A DNA stretch of 64,000 nucleotides. It comes from Actinomycetota bacterium. GTDB taxonomy: Bacteria > Actinomycetota > Actinomycetes > Mycobacteriales > Micromonosporaceae. The position numbers and the translations under genes are program-made. The DNA is taken from NCBI GenBank assembly GCA_005885555.1, contig VAWN01000030.1:57560-121559 (forward strand), written 5' to 3'. The notes below the pieces were generated by a model that did no database searches, was not told the DNA's origin, and was given only the letters and a program-made list of their open reading frames with translations. How positions within the stretch are numbered: position 1 is the first letter of the stretch; each line of letters starts with the position of its first letter. Shown here piece by piece: positions 1-7,478 of this stretch.

Positions 1-861
1 CGGCCCGGCGACCCGCTCCAGCTCGTCGCGGGTCACGTGCAGGGCTTCGGGCGTGCGGGGCAGCTGCACCGGAGCCGTGGTACCGCGCGACAGCATCTCC
101 TTGGCCGACCGCACCTCGGTCCAGAAGGCGCCGCGCTCGCGCAGGTCGACGGTGTCGACCGAGTTGCTGAGCCGGCGCCACAGGTCCGCGTCGCGCAGGG
201 CGATCAGCTGGCCGAGGTGGCCGACGAGGGCCGCGTCGACGTCCAGGCCGCCGAGGTCGTCCAGGCCGCCGGTGGCCAGCACGCGCAGCCCTTGCGGCTC
301 GCGGCGCAGGACAGCGAGGTCGAGGGTACCGCCGCCGAAGTCGAAGATGACCAGTGAGCGCCCCGGCGGCACCTGCTGGCGCAGCACGTCCATGCAGTAC
401 CGGCCGGCCGCGACCGGTTCGTCGACGAGCAGCGCGTTGCCGATCCCGGCCAGGCGCGCGGCCTCCTTGAGCACGGCGCGCCGCTGCGGTCCCCAGTCTG
501 CCGGGTAGGTCAGTACCGTGGCGCCGCTCGCGTCGACCCCGGCCTGCCATGCCTCGTGCGCGACCCGGCGCAGGATGGCACCGAGCAGCGCCGGTACCGG
601 TACCGCGGCGTCGCCGAGCAGCACGGTGCCGTCGTCGACCCGGCGCTTGGGGTGCGGTTCGAAGCGGGCCGGTTCGAGCATCGACAGCCGCTCAGCGTCC
701 CGCCCGGTGTGCAGCACGCCGTCACGGGCGGCGAAGACCCCCGACGCCAGTACCGGCGACCCGTCGAACAGCAGCGCGCGCGGCGGCTGGTCGCCCCGCT
801 GGACGACGGCGACGGTGTGGCACGTGCCGAGATCGACGGCCAGCCGGACGGGTACCGCCAT
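1..861 (-). CDS. Hsp70-like (actin-fold) ATPase, C-terminus cut by window edge
   Basis: Reading leftward from ATG at 861 the frame stays open to base 1, giving 287 residues of a longer protein. The N-terminus MAVPVRLAVDLGTCHT is the phosphate-1 loop of the Hsp70/actin ATPase fold, and VIFDFGGGTLDLAVLRR near residue 165 is the phosphate-2 loop; between them lies the DEPVAAGRY stretch typical of Hsp70 proteins. Actinobacteria carry many such stand-alone Hsp70-like proteins, often with a C-terminal membrane or sensory region, which cannot be seen here. Whether it is a chaperone or a regulatory ATPase cannot be decided. It points away from the DUF1062 gene's upstream side and has no visible operon partner inside the window. 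Confidence 0.85.
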   Translation of the reverse strand, partial: MAVPVRLAVDLGTCHTVAVVQRGDQPPRALLFDGSPVLASGVFAARDGVLHTGRDAERLSMLEPARFEPHPKRRVDDGTVLLGDAAVPVPALLGAILRRVAHEAWQAGVDASGATVLTYPADWGPQRRAVLKEAARLAGIGNALLVDEPVAAGRYCMDVLRQQVPPGRSLVIFDFGGGTLDLAVLRREPQGLRVLATGGLDDLGGLDVDAALVGHLGQLIALRDADLWRRLSNSVDTVDLRERGAFWTEVRSAKEMLSRGTTAPVQLPRTPEALHVTRDELERVAGP

Positions 862-960
862 GGCCGCTCACCCCCCTGGTCCGCCACGGTGGACCCGGGG
901 ATCGTACGCCCACCGGAAAAGAACCGTGAAGACCGGTGCGAGGATCGCGGTCATTGCCGC

Positions 961-1539
961 TCACCGCCACCGGAACACAAAGCTGAAGTCCTGCGCGCAA
1001 CGCCCGGTCAGCTTGCGTTCGGCGGAGATCCGTCCGGCGGCGAGGTGTTTCGCGACCTCGGCGCGGGACAGCCGCAGGCCGGTCGCGATGAGCGCCGTCA
1101 CCCTGATCGGGATGCGTTGTGCGAAGTGGACGCTGACGTGGAGGATGTCGGCTTTCGGTAGCTCGACGGGTGTCGTCTGCAATGTCCACGCACCGGTCCA
1201 GTCGAGCACGACGTCGTTGCGGTGCGCCAGCGCAGGATCGGCCAGCAGCTTCGCCGCGAGCGCGGGAGCGTTGTCATGGAAGCCGTCAAGCATCGTGGGT
1301 TCGATGCAGCGAACGTGCACACGCTCCAGCACCGTCAGCTTGACCGTCTCGCCGCACCGAACGCACAGCGCCAGCAACCAGACGTCGAGCAGCTTGTGGT
1401 TCGCGTTGACGCGGAATCGTCCGTGCGTCCGGTACCGCGTCGAAGGGCAGGTCCGGCAGCGGCGCCGGATGATCGGAAAGTCTGTCGGGCGGACGAGCCA
1501 CTGCGTCGTGGCGCGCACGCCAAAGCTGTCTTCCTGCAC
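961..1539 (-). CDS. DUF1062 family protein
   Basis: The 192-residue product matches what I know of the DUF1062 family: WLVRPTDFPIIRRRCRTC at the start, a second cysteine pair in ALCVRCGETVKLTV, and the RFRVNANHKLLDVWLL core. The four cysteines (CRTC and CVRC) look like a zinc ribbon. The C-terminal part contains an S4-like or winged segment (GLRLSRAEVAKHLAAGRI). The biochemical role of DUF1062 is not known. Start at ATG 1539 is kept; an internal start is possible. The gene stands alone, with a long untranslated stretch upstream. Confidence 0.82.
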   Translation of the reverse strand: MQEDSFGVRATTQWLVRPTDFPIIRRRCRTCPSTRYRTHGRFRVNANHKLLDVWLLALCVRCGETVKLTVLERVHVRCIEPTMLDGFHDNAPALAAKLLADPALAHRNDVVLDWTGAWTLQTTPVELPKADILHVSVHFAQRIPIRVTALIATGLRLSRAEVAKHLAAGRISAERKLTGRCAQDFSFVFRWR

Positions 1540-1934
1540 CAGGAGAGGCCAATCAGCGGCGAGACCAACGTTTGCGAGGTCGGCGCGGCGCGGATCGGCG
1601 CGGCGCCGGATCGGGCCACGGGTGCCGCGAGGCGGGCAGCCGGACGTCGATGACCTGCCGAGGGCACGCTGAAGCAGGCCGGCAGCGCGGCGGCGCTACG
1701 CGGCCACGGACCCGTCAGAGCGCGGCGTACCTTCTCGGCGCGATGAACGTCTCAGCTGGTGTACAACGGCCTGTCCTTGACAGAGCGTGCATCGGCGCCG
1801 GTCGGCGCCGCCTGGATGACGGCACGACGGTAGTGCCGATCGGTTGTCCTACGCGACGGAATTTCGGCGGCGCCAGCGTTGGTGATCTCAGCCGGGGTGA
1901 CCGGGCCGGCGCCTTCTGTGCCAAGCTGGCCGGC
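1540..1934. other. Intergenic region between divergent DUF1062 and aldo/keto reductase genes
   Basis: About 395 bp without a convincing gene. The reductase frame stays open upstream to about 1572, but that extension is low-complexity Arg/Gly-rich sequence with no family resemblance. A TTGACA hexamer at 1777-1782 is the only promoter-like element I can point to, with no clear -10 partner. Confidence 0.4.
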
Positions 1935-2810
1935 ATGACTTCAGCAGCGGCGGCGGGTACCTGGCAGCTCGGCGACCTGACCGTCAACCGGCTCGGGTTC
2001 GGCGCGATGCGACTGACCGGCAGCGGCGTATTCGACCGCGGTACCCCGAGCGGGCGCGACCGGGCCGTCCGGGTCCTGCGTCGCGCCGTCGAGCTGGGCG
2101 TCAACCACATCGACACCGCCGCGTTCTACTTCTCCGCGACCCGGTCGGCCAACGAGCTGATCAACACCGCGCTGGCGCCGTACCCCGACGAGCTGGTCAT
2201 CGTGACCAAGGTGGGGCCGGGTCGCGACCCGTCCGGCGAGTGGCTGCCGTTCGCCGCGCCGCACCAGTTGCGCGGCCAGGTCGAGGAGAACCTGCGCCAG
2301 CTCGGCCGCGACCACCTCGACGTGGTGAACCTGCGGATGTACGGCGACAATCCGCTCTCCGAGCACTTCGGCGTGCTGGCCAAGCTGCGCGACGAAGGGC
2401 TGATCCGGCACCTGGGCATCTCCAACGTCCGGCCGGCCCACCTCGCCGAGGCGCAGGCGATCGCGCCGGTGGTGTGCGTGCAGAACCGGTACGGGCTGGA
2501 CGTGCGCACGCCCGACAACGACAAGCTGCTGCGGATGTGCGGCGAGCAGGGCATCGCGTTCGTACCGTTCTTCGCGATCGCCGGTGCCGGACGCGAGGAC
2601 GGCGCGGCTCCCGCCGAACCCGAGGCGGTGCGCACCGTCGCGCGGGCGCGCGGCGCGACCGCGGCACAGGTCCGCCTGGCGTGGACCCTGCACCGCGGCC
2701 GGCACGTGCTCGCCATCCCCGGCACCGGCAACCCGGAGCACCTGGAAGCCAACGTGGCCGCCGGTGCGCTGCATCTCACCGCCGAGGACATGGCCCTGCT
2801 GGACGGCTGA
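1935..2810 (+). CDS. Aldo/keto reductase
   Basis: A 291-residue NADPH-dependent oxidoreductase of the AKR superfamily. The product starts MTSAAAAGTWQLGDL and shows the fold's landmarks: GFGAMRLTG (start of strand 1), GVNHIDTAAFY with catalytic Asp and Tyr, VIVTKVG with the catalytic Lys, GISNVRPAHL, and the C-terminal cofactor-binding IPGTGNPEHLEAN. ATG 1935 is chosen because the family similarity begins a few residues later, although the frame is open further upstream. Substrate cannot be read from sequence; relatives act on small aldehydes and quinones. The gene is followed 19 bp later by the convergent lipoprotein gene. Confidence 0.92.
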   Translation: MTSAAAAGTWQLGDLTVNRLGFGAMRLTGSGVFDRGTPSGRDRAVRVLRRAVELGVNHIDTAAFYFSATRSANELINTALAPYPDELVIVTKVGPGRDPSGEWLPFAAPHQLRGQVEENLRQLGRDHLDVVNLRMYGDNPLSEHFGVLAKLRDEGLIRHLGISNVRPAHLAEAQAIAPVVCVQNRYGLDVRTPDNDKLLRMCGEQGIAFVPFFAIAGAGREDGAAPAEPEAVRTVARARGATAAQVRLAWTLHRGRHVLAIPGTGNPEHLEANVAAGALHLTAEDMALLDG

Positions 2811-2829
2811 CATGTGCCACCTGGGAGGG

Positions 2830-3876
2830 TCAACCAAGCCCGGGTACGTCCGCGTTGACCAGCATCTGGAGGACCAGCCTTGATTCGTCGGCGGTGGGCT
2901 CGTCCGCGGTCCACTGAACGACGTGGGCGTCGCCGCCGACGTTCGTGGTCTGCGGATGCGTCAGCCACTGGGCGTAGGTCCCACCGACGGTGAACGACTT
3001 TCCGTCGGTCAGCGCGCCGGGCACGGCTGCGGCGTAGCCGTCGGCCGCGGCCCGGTCGGCCCAGGCGGTGCACACCACGGCGCGCGGCGTGTCCGACGTG
3101 GACTTCGGGGGGCGGACGCCGACCGCGATCTCGGTCAGCTTGTCGAGCTGGACACCGTGCGGTACCCGTGCCTGCACGGCCGGCTGCTGGGTGGTCGCGG
3201 ACCGGTACCGGGTGGTCAGGTTCGCCACCGCTACGTCACCAAGGCAGTCCGCCAACGCGGCGGTCGCCCGGTCGTCGGCCAGCGTCCTACCCGGCAACGG
3301 GTGGCCCGCGGTGCCGAGGTCGGTGCCTGAGCGTCCGATCACCACGTCCGAGCCATCGGGCCGGACCTGGGCGAAGGTCAGCCCGTACCCCGCCTTCCGG
3401 CCGGTGTTGGTGAGCTGTGCGGGATCGGGCGCCACGTACCGGTCGCCGTTCCTCGCCCAACCGAGCGTCGTCAGCGAGGTGCCGATGCGGTCGGCCTGTT
3501 GCCCACCCGCCAGCACCGTCACCGTGTGTGGCTGCAGTCCAGCCGCGATCCCGTAGTCGGCGTCCAGCGGAGCGATGCCGGTGTCGGTGGGCGCGGTCAC
3601 AGCGTCCGAGCGCAGATCGGTGCCCTGCAGCAGCAGGAGGCCGAAGCCGCGGCCGGGCCGCTTACCTACCACCCTGGTCAGCTCGGCGATGGCGTCGTAC
3701 CCCAGCCAGGCCCGGGTGTCCTCGGTGGCCGCCACCCTGGACAGGGCCTGGCGTAGACCGGTTGCCCTCGATCCGGTGCCGGTACCGCCGCTGTCCGCAG
3801 ATCCTGTGGAACAGCCGGCGAGCACCGGGCCGGCAGCGACACACAGAACCGTGACGACCGTGATTGCCTTGCGCAC
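2830..3876 (-). CDS. Predicted lipoprotein of unknown function
   Basis: The 348-residue product begins with a short basic N-terminus, a hydrophobic stretch and a lipobox (PVLAGCS, Cys about residue 22), followed by a Ser/Gly/Thr linker, so it should be a lipid-anchored extracellular protein. The remaining 300 residues have no motif I recognise; two pieces, AWLGYDAIAELTRVVG and TSLTTLGWARNGDRY, suggest a mixed alpha/beta domain. It lies between the convergent aldo/keto reductase and the secreted EEP-fold protein on the same strand, 78 bp downstream of the latter. Confidence 0.75.
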   Translation of the reverse strand: MRKAITVVTVLCVAAGPVLAGCSTGSADSGGTGTGSRATGLRQALSRVAATEDTRAWLGYDAIAELTRVVGKRPGRGFGLLLLQGTDLRSDAVTAPTDTGIAPLDADYGIAAGLQPHTVTVLAGGQQADRIGTSLTTLGWARNGDRYVAPDPAQLTNTGRKAGYGLTFAQVRPDGSDVVIGRSGTDLGTAGHPLPGRTLADDRATAALADCLGDVAVANLTTRYRSATTQQPAVQARVPHGVQLDKLTEIAVGVRPPKSTSDTPRAVVCTAWADRAAADGYAAAVPGALTDGKSFTVGGTYAQWLTHPQTTNVGGDAHVVQWTADEPTADESRLVLQMLVNADVPGLG

Positions 3877-3954
3877 CGCGCGACCATAGCTTGTCGCGTC
3901 GGTACGATTCGACCCCGCGCACCGCGGTCAGCGCAGAACCCGTCGACCGCGGCC

Positions 3955-4773
3955 TCATACCCGGAACTTCTCGTACAGCAGCGGATGGTCGGTGAACCGC
4001 ATCGGCAGGTGCTCGCCCTGCATCCACTGGATGTTGCGGGTGAAGAAGACGTGCTGCACGCTGCCGTCGCCGCGCCGGTCGTAGCCGGCCGGGGCGCAGC
4101 GGCGCACGTCGTGGGTACCCGCCCGGGCGGCCAGGTTGAAGTCCCCGGCGACGATCACCTCCGGCTGCACCCAGGACTCGGTCAGCGTCGCGCGCAGTTC
4201 CCGGCACTGCCGGGCCGCCGTGTCCGGGTCGGTGGACAGGTGGGTGGTGCACGCGGTCAGCCGGGCCCGGATGACCGTGGCACAGGTCCAGGCCCGCGCC
4301 TCGTCGCTGCCGTCCTGGCTCTGGTACCAGCCGCTCTGGTGCCCCCGTCCGGAGTAGTGATAGATCAGCGCGTCGCCGTACGGTTCGTCGTCGGTGCACC
4401 GGTACCAGTCGTTGGTGTCGCGGTCGACCGCCGGTACGAAGTCGACCGACACGTGCCGGCTGCCGTAGATCCCGGCCATCGCCTGCGCGAGCCTGCCCCA
4501 GCCGGTCGGCGAGTACAGGTCGTCACGGCAGATCTCCTGCAGCGTCACCAGTTCCGGCGGGTACTCGTGGATCTTCTCGACGGCCTCGTCGACCGAGCGG
4601 CCGAACCGGTAGCAGGTGCCGATCGCCAGGCCGCTGTTGCACAGGTTCATCTGCAGGACGACGAACGTGGTCTCCGCGTGGGCGGGCTTCGCCGGTACCG
4701 ATGAGATGAGCAGCGCGGCGGACGCGGTGACCACCAGGGCCACCAGCGGGCGGGCCAGCCACCGTGCCTGCAT
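3955..4773 (-). CDS. Secreted endonuclease/exonuclease/phosphatase-fold protein
   Basis: A 272-residue exported protein. ATG 4773 opens a signal peptide (MQARWLARPLVALVVTAS, cleavage after PAHA), followed by the EEP fold: FVVLQMNLCNSG (metal-binding Asn), ELVTLQEICRDD (catalytic Glu), VIVAGDFNL (Asp and Asn) and the final RFTDHPLL (catalytic Asp-His). These are the signature residues of DNase I-like, sphingomyelinase-like and phosphatase enzymes. Paired cysteines (CNSGLAIGTC, CTDD, CATVI) suit an extracytoplasmic protein. The frame is accidentally continuous with the broken methyltransferase upstream, so automatic annotation may report a 462-residue fusion; the signal peptide in the middle shows that this is wrong. 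Confidence 0.88.
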   Translation of the reverse strand: MQARWLARPLVALVVTASAALLISSVPAKPAHAETTFVVLQMNLCNSGLAIGTCYRFGRSVDEAVEKIHEYPPELVTLQEICRDDLYSPTGWGRLAQAMAGIYGSRHVSVDFVPAVDRDTNDWYRCTDDEPYGDALIYHYSGRGHQSGWYQSQDGSDEARAWTCATVIRARLTACTTHLSTDPDTAARQCRELRATLTESWVQPEVIVAGDFNLAARAGTHDVRRCAPAGYDRRGDGSVQHVFFTRNIQWMQGEHLPMRFTDHPLLYEKFRV

Positions 4774-4822
4774 CAGCGAAAACGGTACCTCAGGAGGGCT
4801 TGTCCCAGACGGACACGTGCCG

Positions 4823-4862
4823 GCGGCGGGACAGCGGCAGCGCGATCCGTCCGGTACCGATG
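4823..4862. repeat. 40-bp direct repeat, copy at the deletion junction
   Basis: Bases 4823-4862 are identical to 5134-5173 (offset 311 bp). This copy lies exactly where the methyltransferase loses homology, and it reads in a different frame from the original, so it appears to be the inserted copy rather than a conserved domain repeat. Confidence 0.95.
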
Positions 4863-5133
4863 GCAGCCGGCGCAGGTCCGGCACGCCGACCTCGATGACG
4901 AAGCAGCCGCCCGGTACCAGGTGCGCCGCGGCGTTGCGGAAGCAGGCCACCTGGGCCGCCTGCGTGGTCAGGTTCATGATCGTGTTGAAGACCAGGTAGG
5001 CGACGGAGAACCCGCCGTCCACCCGGGTCGTCGCGAAGTCGCCGATGGTCACGCCGATCGCGTCGCCGCCGGGCTTGGCGCGCAGTCGGGCGACCATCGC
5101 GCGGGACAGGTCGATGCCGTGCACCGGCACGCC

Positions 5134-5173
5134 GCGGCGGGACAGCGGCAGCGCGATCCGTCCGGTACCGATG
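5134..5173. repeat. 40-bp direct repeat, original copy encoding the SAM-binding motif
   Basis: This copy encodes GIGTGRIALPLSRRG in the correct methyltransferase frame on the minus strand. It is identical over 40 bp to 4823-4862, and the flanks differ immediately on both sides. Confidence 0.95.
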
Positions 5174-5341
5174 CCGAACTCCAGAGCCCGCCCACCGCCG
5201 GCCAGTTCGGCGAGCAGGTCGACCGCCGGCTCGACGGCGGCCGGCTCGAACATCTCCGCGGACGTCTGGTCGTACCGCGCCGCAACGCTTTCCCCGAAGT
5301 ACCCGTCGTCCACGGCGGTGACGGTACCGCAGACTGACCCC

Positions 5342-6109
5342 ATGACCCGACAACTGCGGCTGTGCGTGACCGCACCCGACTACGACACCGCGCTGCGCTT
5401 CTACCGCGACGTTCTCGGCCTGACCGAGAGCGGCTCCTACACCTCGCCCGCGGGTGACCGGGTGACGATCCTCGACGCCGGTACCGCGACGCTGGAGCTG
5501 GCCGAGCCCGGCTATGCGGCGTACATCGACGAGGTCGAGGTGGGCAGGCGGGTCGCGGGACCGGTCCGGGTGGCGTTCGAGGTCGACGACTGCCGGGCGG
5601 TGACCGACCGCCTCGCCGCGGCGGGTGCGGAGATCATCGCGCCGCCGACCGGTACGCCGTGGGAATCGCTCAACAGCCGGCTCTCCGGACCGGCCGGGCT
5701 GCAACTGACCGTCTTCGCCGAGCTGGCGCCGCGCGGTGGCGCGCCGGTCGAGGTGATCGGGCCGGACCGGCTCACCGACGCCGACCCGACGCCGGGGATG
5801 CACCGGCAGCAGGCGATCGGGGTACCGGGACTGTGGGCGGGACTGGTGCACACCGAACCCGGCGCGACGTCGGGCTGGCACCACCACGGCGACCACGAGA
5901 CGAGCCTGTACGTGGTGAGCGGGGCGATGCGGCTGGAATTCGGGCCGGGCGGCGGGTCGGTCGTCGACGCCGGGCCGGGCGATTTCATCCACGTACCGGC
6001 GCACACGGTGCACCGCGAGTCCAACCCGACCGGGCAGCGCGCGACCGCCGTCATCGCGCGCGCCGGCGCCGGGGTACCCACCGTCAACGTCGACGGGCCG
6101 GCCGGCTGA
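5342..6109 (+). CDS. Glyoxalase/bleomycin-resistance domain fused to a cupin
   Basis: The 255-residue product has two metal-binding beta domains. Residues 1-125 are a VOC (glyoxalase) fold: RQLRLCVTAPDYDTALRFY, TILDAGTATLELAEP, and DDCRAVTDRLAAAGAEI. Residues 150-245 are a cupin: TSGWHHHGDHETSLYVVSG holds the His/His/Glu cluster of cupin motif 1, and GDFIHVPAHTVHRESN holds motif 2. Such fusions are found in actinobacteria without assigned substrates. ATG 5342 fits the domain start exactly. The gene diverges from the damaged methyltransferase with essentially no spacer, and its 3' end overlaps the convergent DUF2809 gene by 26 bp. Confidence 0.88.
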   Translation: MTRQLRLCVTAPDYDTALRFYRDVLGLTESGSYTSPAGDRVTILDAGTATLELAEPGYAAYIDEVEVGRRVAGPVRVAFEVDDCRAVTDRLAAAGAEIIAPPTGTPWESLNSRLSGPAGLQLTVFAELAPRGGAPVEVIGPDRLTDADPTPGMHRQQAIGVPGLWAGLVHTEPGATSGWHHHGDHETSLYVVSGAMRLEFGPGGGSVVDAGPGDFIHVPAHTVHRESNPTGQRATAVIARAGAGVPTVNVDGPAG

Positions 6110-6461
6110 CCACGGCGAGGTGCAGCGCCAGCAACGGTGCGATGCCGACCGCGTACCAGAACAGGTCGGCGCGGTGGAACGTGGTACCGAAGACCATCCG
6201 CAGCAGCGTCCCGTGTGCGGACAGCGCCGCCGGTACCGCAGTGAGTTGCGCGAACTCGATCGCCCAGCACAGTCCGAGGGCGACCGCCCCGGCCACCAGC
6301 GGCCTGGCCCGCGGCGCGACGAACACCACGATCGCGTAGACCATGGCGGCGTACAGCGCATCACCGGCGTTCTTCGCGACAGTGCCGCCGGTCCACGACC
6401 GTACCGTCACGCCGGCCACCAGGATGACCGCACCGGCGACGGCGACGGCGAGCCGGTTCAC
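6084..6461 (-). CDS. DUF2809 family membrane protein
   Basis: A 125-residue integral membrane protein with about four hydrophobic helices (AVAVAGAVILVAGVTV, ALYAAMVYAIVVFVAP, LVAGAVALGLCWAIEFAQL, FWYAVGIAPLLALHL). The acidic residue in WAIEFAQL and the HRADLFWYAVG segment are familiar from DUF2809 proteins, whose function is unknown. Its ATG overlaps the stop of the upstream transglycosylase gene in a 4-bp ATGA junction, so the two are probably translationally coupled. Confidence 0.85.
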   Translation of the reverse strand: MNRLAVAVAGAVILVAGVTVRSWTGGTVAKNAGDALYAAMVYAIVVFVAPRARPLVAGAVALGLCWAIEFAQLTAVPAALSAHGTLLRMVFGTTFHRADLFWYAVGIAPLLALHLAVVSRPARRR

Positions 6462-7117
6462 CGCAGCGCCTCGGCCGCGGCGTCCCAGTTGGCGTGCAGG
6501 CGGTCGAGGTACGACTGCGCGACCGGGCCGGGCGTGGCACCGCCCGCGAACGACTTCATGCTGCCCGGCCCCGCGTTGTACCCGAGCGCCAGCAGCTCAT
6601 CCCTGGTGTACCGCGCCGGCCAGTGCGCGGGCAGCACCGCGGCCAGGTCGTGCAGGTACCAGGCGGCCGCCTCGATCGCCAGGTCGGGATCGTCGGGCAG
6701 CTCCTCCCAGGTGCGGCCCGCGAAGTCGCGGCCGCGCTTGGTGTCGTCGAAGGTACCCCGGTGCATGTTGGCCACCCCGAACGCGGCGTTCGGGTCCATC
6801 TTCTGCCAGGCCCGTTCCAGCTTCGGATCGTGCGGCTTGTACGACTCGTTGTAGAGGATCGCCATCAGCAGCTGGGCGTCGACGCCCGCCGCTGCCGAGT
6901 ACCGGCGCACCTGCGGCGCGAACCCGGCCGTGCTCGCCGACCCGGCCGACGGCGACGCTGACGCTGCCGACGGCGGCGCCGACGAGGTAGGCGCCGGCGC
7001 CCGCGGCGGACCGGCGGGACCGGCCGGCGCGCAGCCGGCCACCAGTACCGCTGCCACCGGGGCGCGAGCGAGGAGGTACCGGAGTCTCCGGCCGGAGCGG
7101 CGGCGGCTGTTCGACAT
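6458..7117 (-). CDS. Lytic transglycosylase-like lipoprotein
   Basis: From ATG 7117 the 219-residue protein starts MSNSRRRSGRRLRYLLAR, a signal sequence ending in the lipobox VAGC, then a Pro/Ala/Ser linker, then a lysozyme-like SLT domain: VDAQLLMAILYNESYKP with the catalytic Glu in NES, PNAAFGVANMHRGTFDD, and ALGYNAGPGSMKSF. It would cleave peptidoglycan glycan strands at the outer face of the membrane. The frame is open to 7276 upstream, but the lipoprotein signal fixes the start. It forms a two-gene unit with the DUF2809 gene. Confidence 0.85.
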   Translation of the reverse strand: MSNSRRRSGRRLRYLLARAPVAAVLVAGCAPAGPAGPPRAPAPTSSAPPSAASASPSAGSASTAGFAPQVRRYSAAAGVDAQLLMAILYNESYKPHDPKLERAWQKMDPNAAFGVANMHRGTFDDTKRGRDFAGRTWEELPDDPDLAIEAAAWYLHDLAAVLPAHWPARYTRDELLALGYNAGPGSMKSFAGGATPGPVAQSYLDRLHANWDAAAEALR

Positions 7118-7224
7118 CCGGGAACGGTACGCCCTCGCCGGGCGGGCGCCACCACCGGCCGGCTCGCGGCCGGAGATCGTCACGAGCTGGGCCCGCTCGC
7201 CCGGCGGCCCGGCGGCCCGGCGGC

Positions 7225-7274
7225 GGATCTTGGACGCTCGTCCCCCCTGCAGGGGGTGCAGGCGTCCAAGATCC
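7225..7274. repeat. Intergenic stem-loop repeat, copy 1 (ATCTTGGACGC family)
   Basis: Arms ATCTTGGACGC (7227-7237) and GCGTCCAAGAT (7262-7272), extended by GG/CC, enclose a G/C loop that itself has an inner CCCCCTGCAGGGGG palindrome. A second intergenic copy with the same arms and a similar loop lies at 26104-26149. It sits upstream of the small acidic peptide gene and of the transglycosylase gene, between divergent genes, so it is not an ordinary 3' terminator for either. Confidence 0.85.
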
Positions 7275-7364
7275 AAGCGGAGGTACCCGCATCAGGGGAC
7301 TGCTGACGACCGCACCCCCTTTCTAGGCTCGCGAAGACGAGCCGACAACCGATCGGAGGACACG

Positions 7365-7472
7365 ATGGCCGACGAGAAGGTCGAAGAGCAGGAGGAAGTC
7401 AGCATCGAACTGGTCGAGGAGTCGACCGAGACCGAGCAGTACGTGTTCGTGCGGATCCGCCTGATCAAGTGA
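7365..7472 (+). CDS. 35-residue acidic peptide, candidate RiPP precursor for the JmjC enzyme
   Basis: A small gene with a strong ribosome site (CGGAGGA, 7354-7360) five bases before ATG 7365. The product starts MADEKVEEQEEVSIELVEE: the first 24 residues contain eleven Asp/Glu and one Lys. The end is quite different, YVFVRIRLIK, hydrophobic and basic. This split into an acidic leader-like half and a short distinct tail is what RiPP precursors look like. The JmjC oxygenase gene follows after only 6 bp, so the two are surely cotranscribed. I do not recognise the peptide family. A small acidic chaperone or regulatory subunit of the oxygenase is the main alternative. Confidence 0.7.
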   Translation: MADEKVEEQEEVSIELVEESTETEQYVFVRIRLIK

Positions 7473-7478
7473 CCTCAC

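Larger units (their letters stand above)
4790..5313 (-). pseudogene. Class I SAM-dependent methyltransferase, disrupted by deletion with templated filler
   Basis: From GTG 5313 the frame encodes the N-terminal two thirds of a small-molecule methyltransferase: DDGYFGESVAARYDQ, the SAM-binding LEFGIGTGRIALPLS, GIDLSRAMVARL, and HLVPGGCFVIEVGVP. Directly after LRRLP comes a 40-bp copy of the gene's own SAM-motif region (see repeat entries), which shifts the frame. After the filler the sequence in another frame reads HVSVWDKPS-stop (TCA at 4790-4792), which looks like the ordinary C-terminal end of this family. So roughly the last third of the protein appears deleted and replaced by the copied segment. 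The loss of the C-terminal domain makes activity unlikely. The alternative start ATG 5343 would overlap the divergent gene's start. Confidence 0.75.

Noticed and set aside
3955..5343. A single 462-residue methyltransferase-nuclease fusion protein
   Set aside because: A signal peptide begins at the internal ATG 4773 and the methyltransferase part is cut by a 40-bp filler; the shared frame is accidental.
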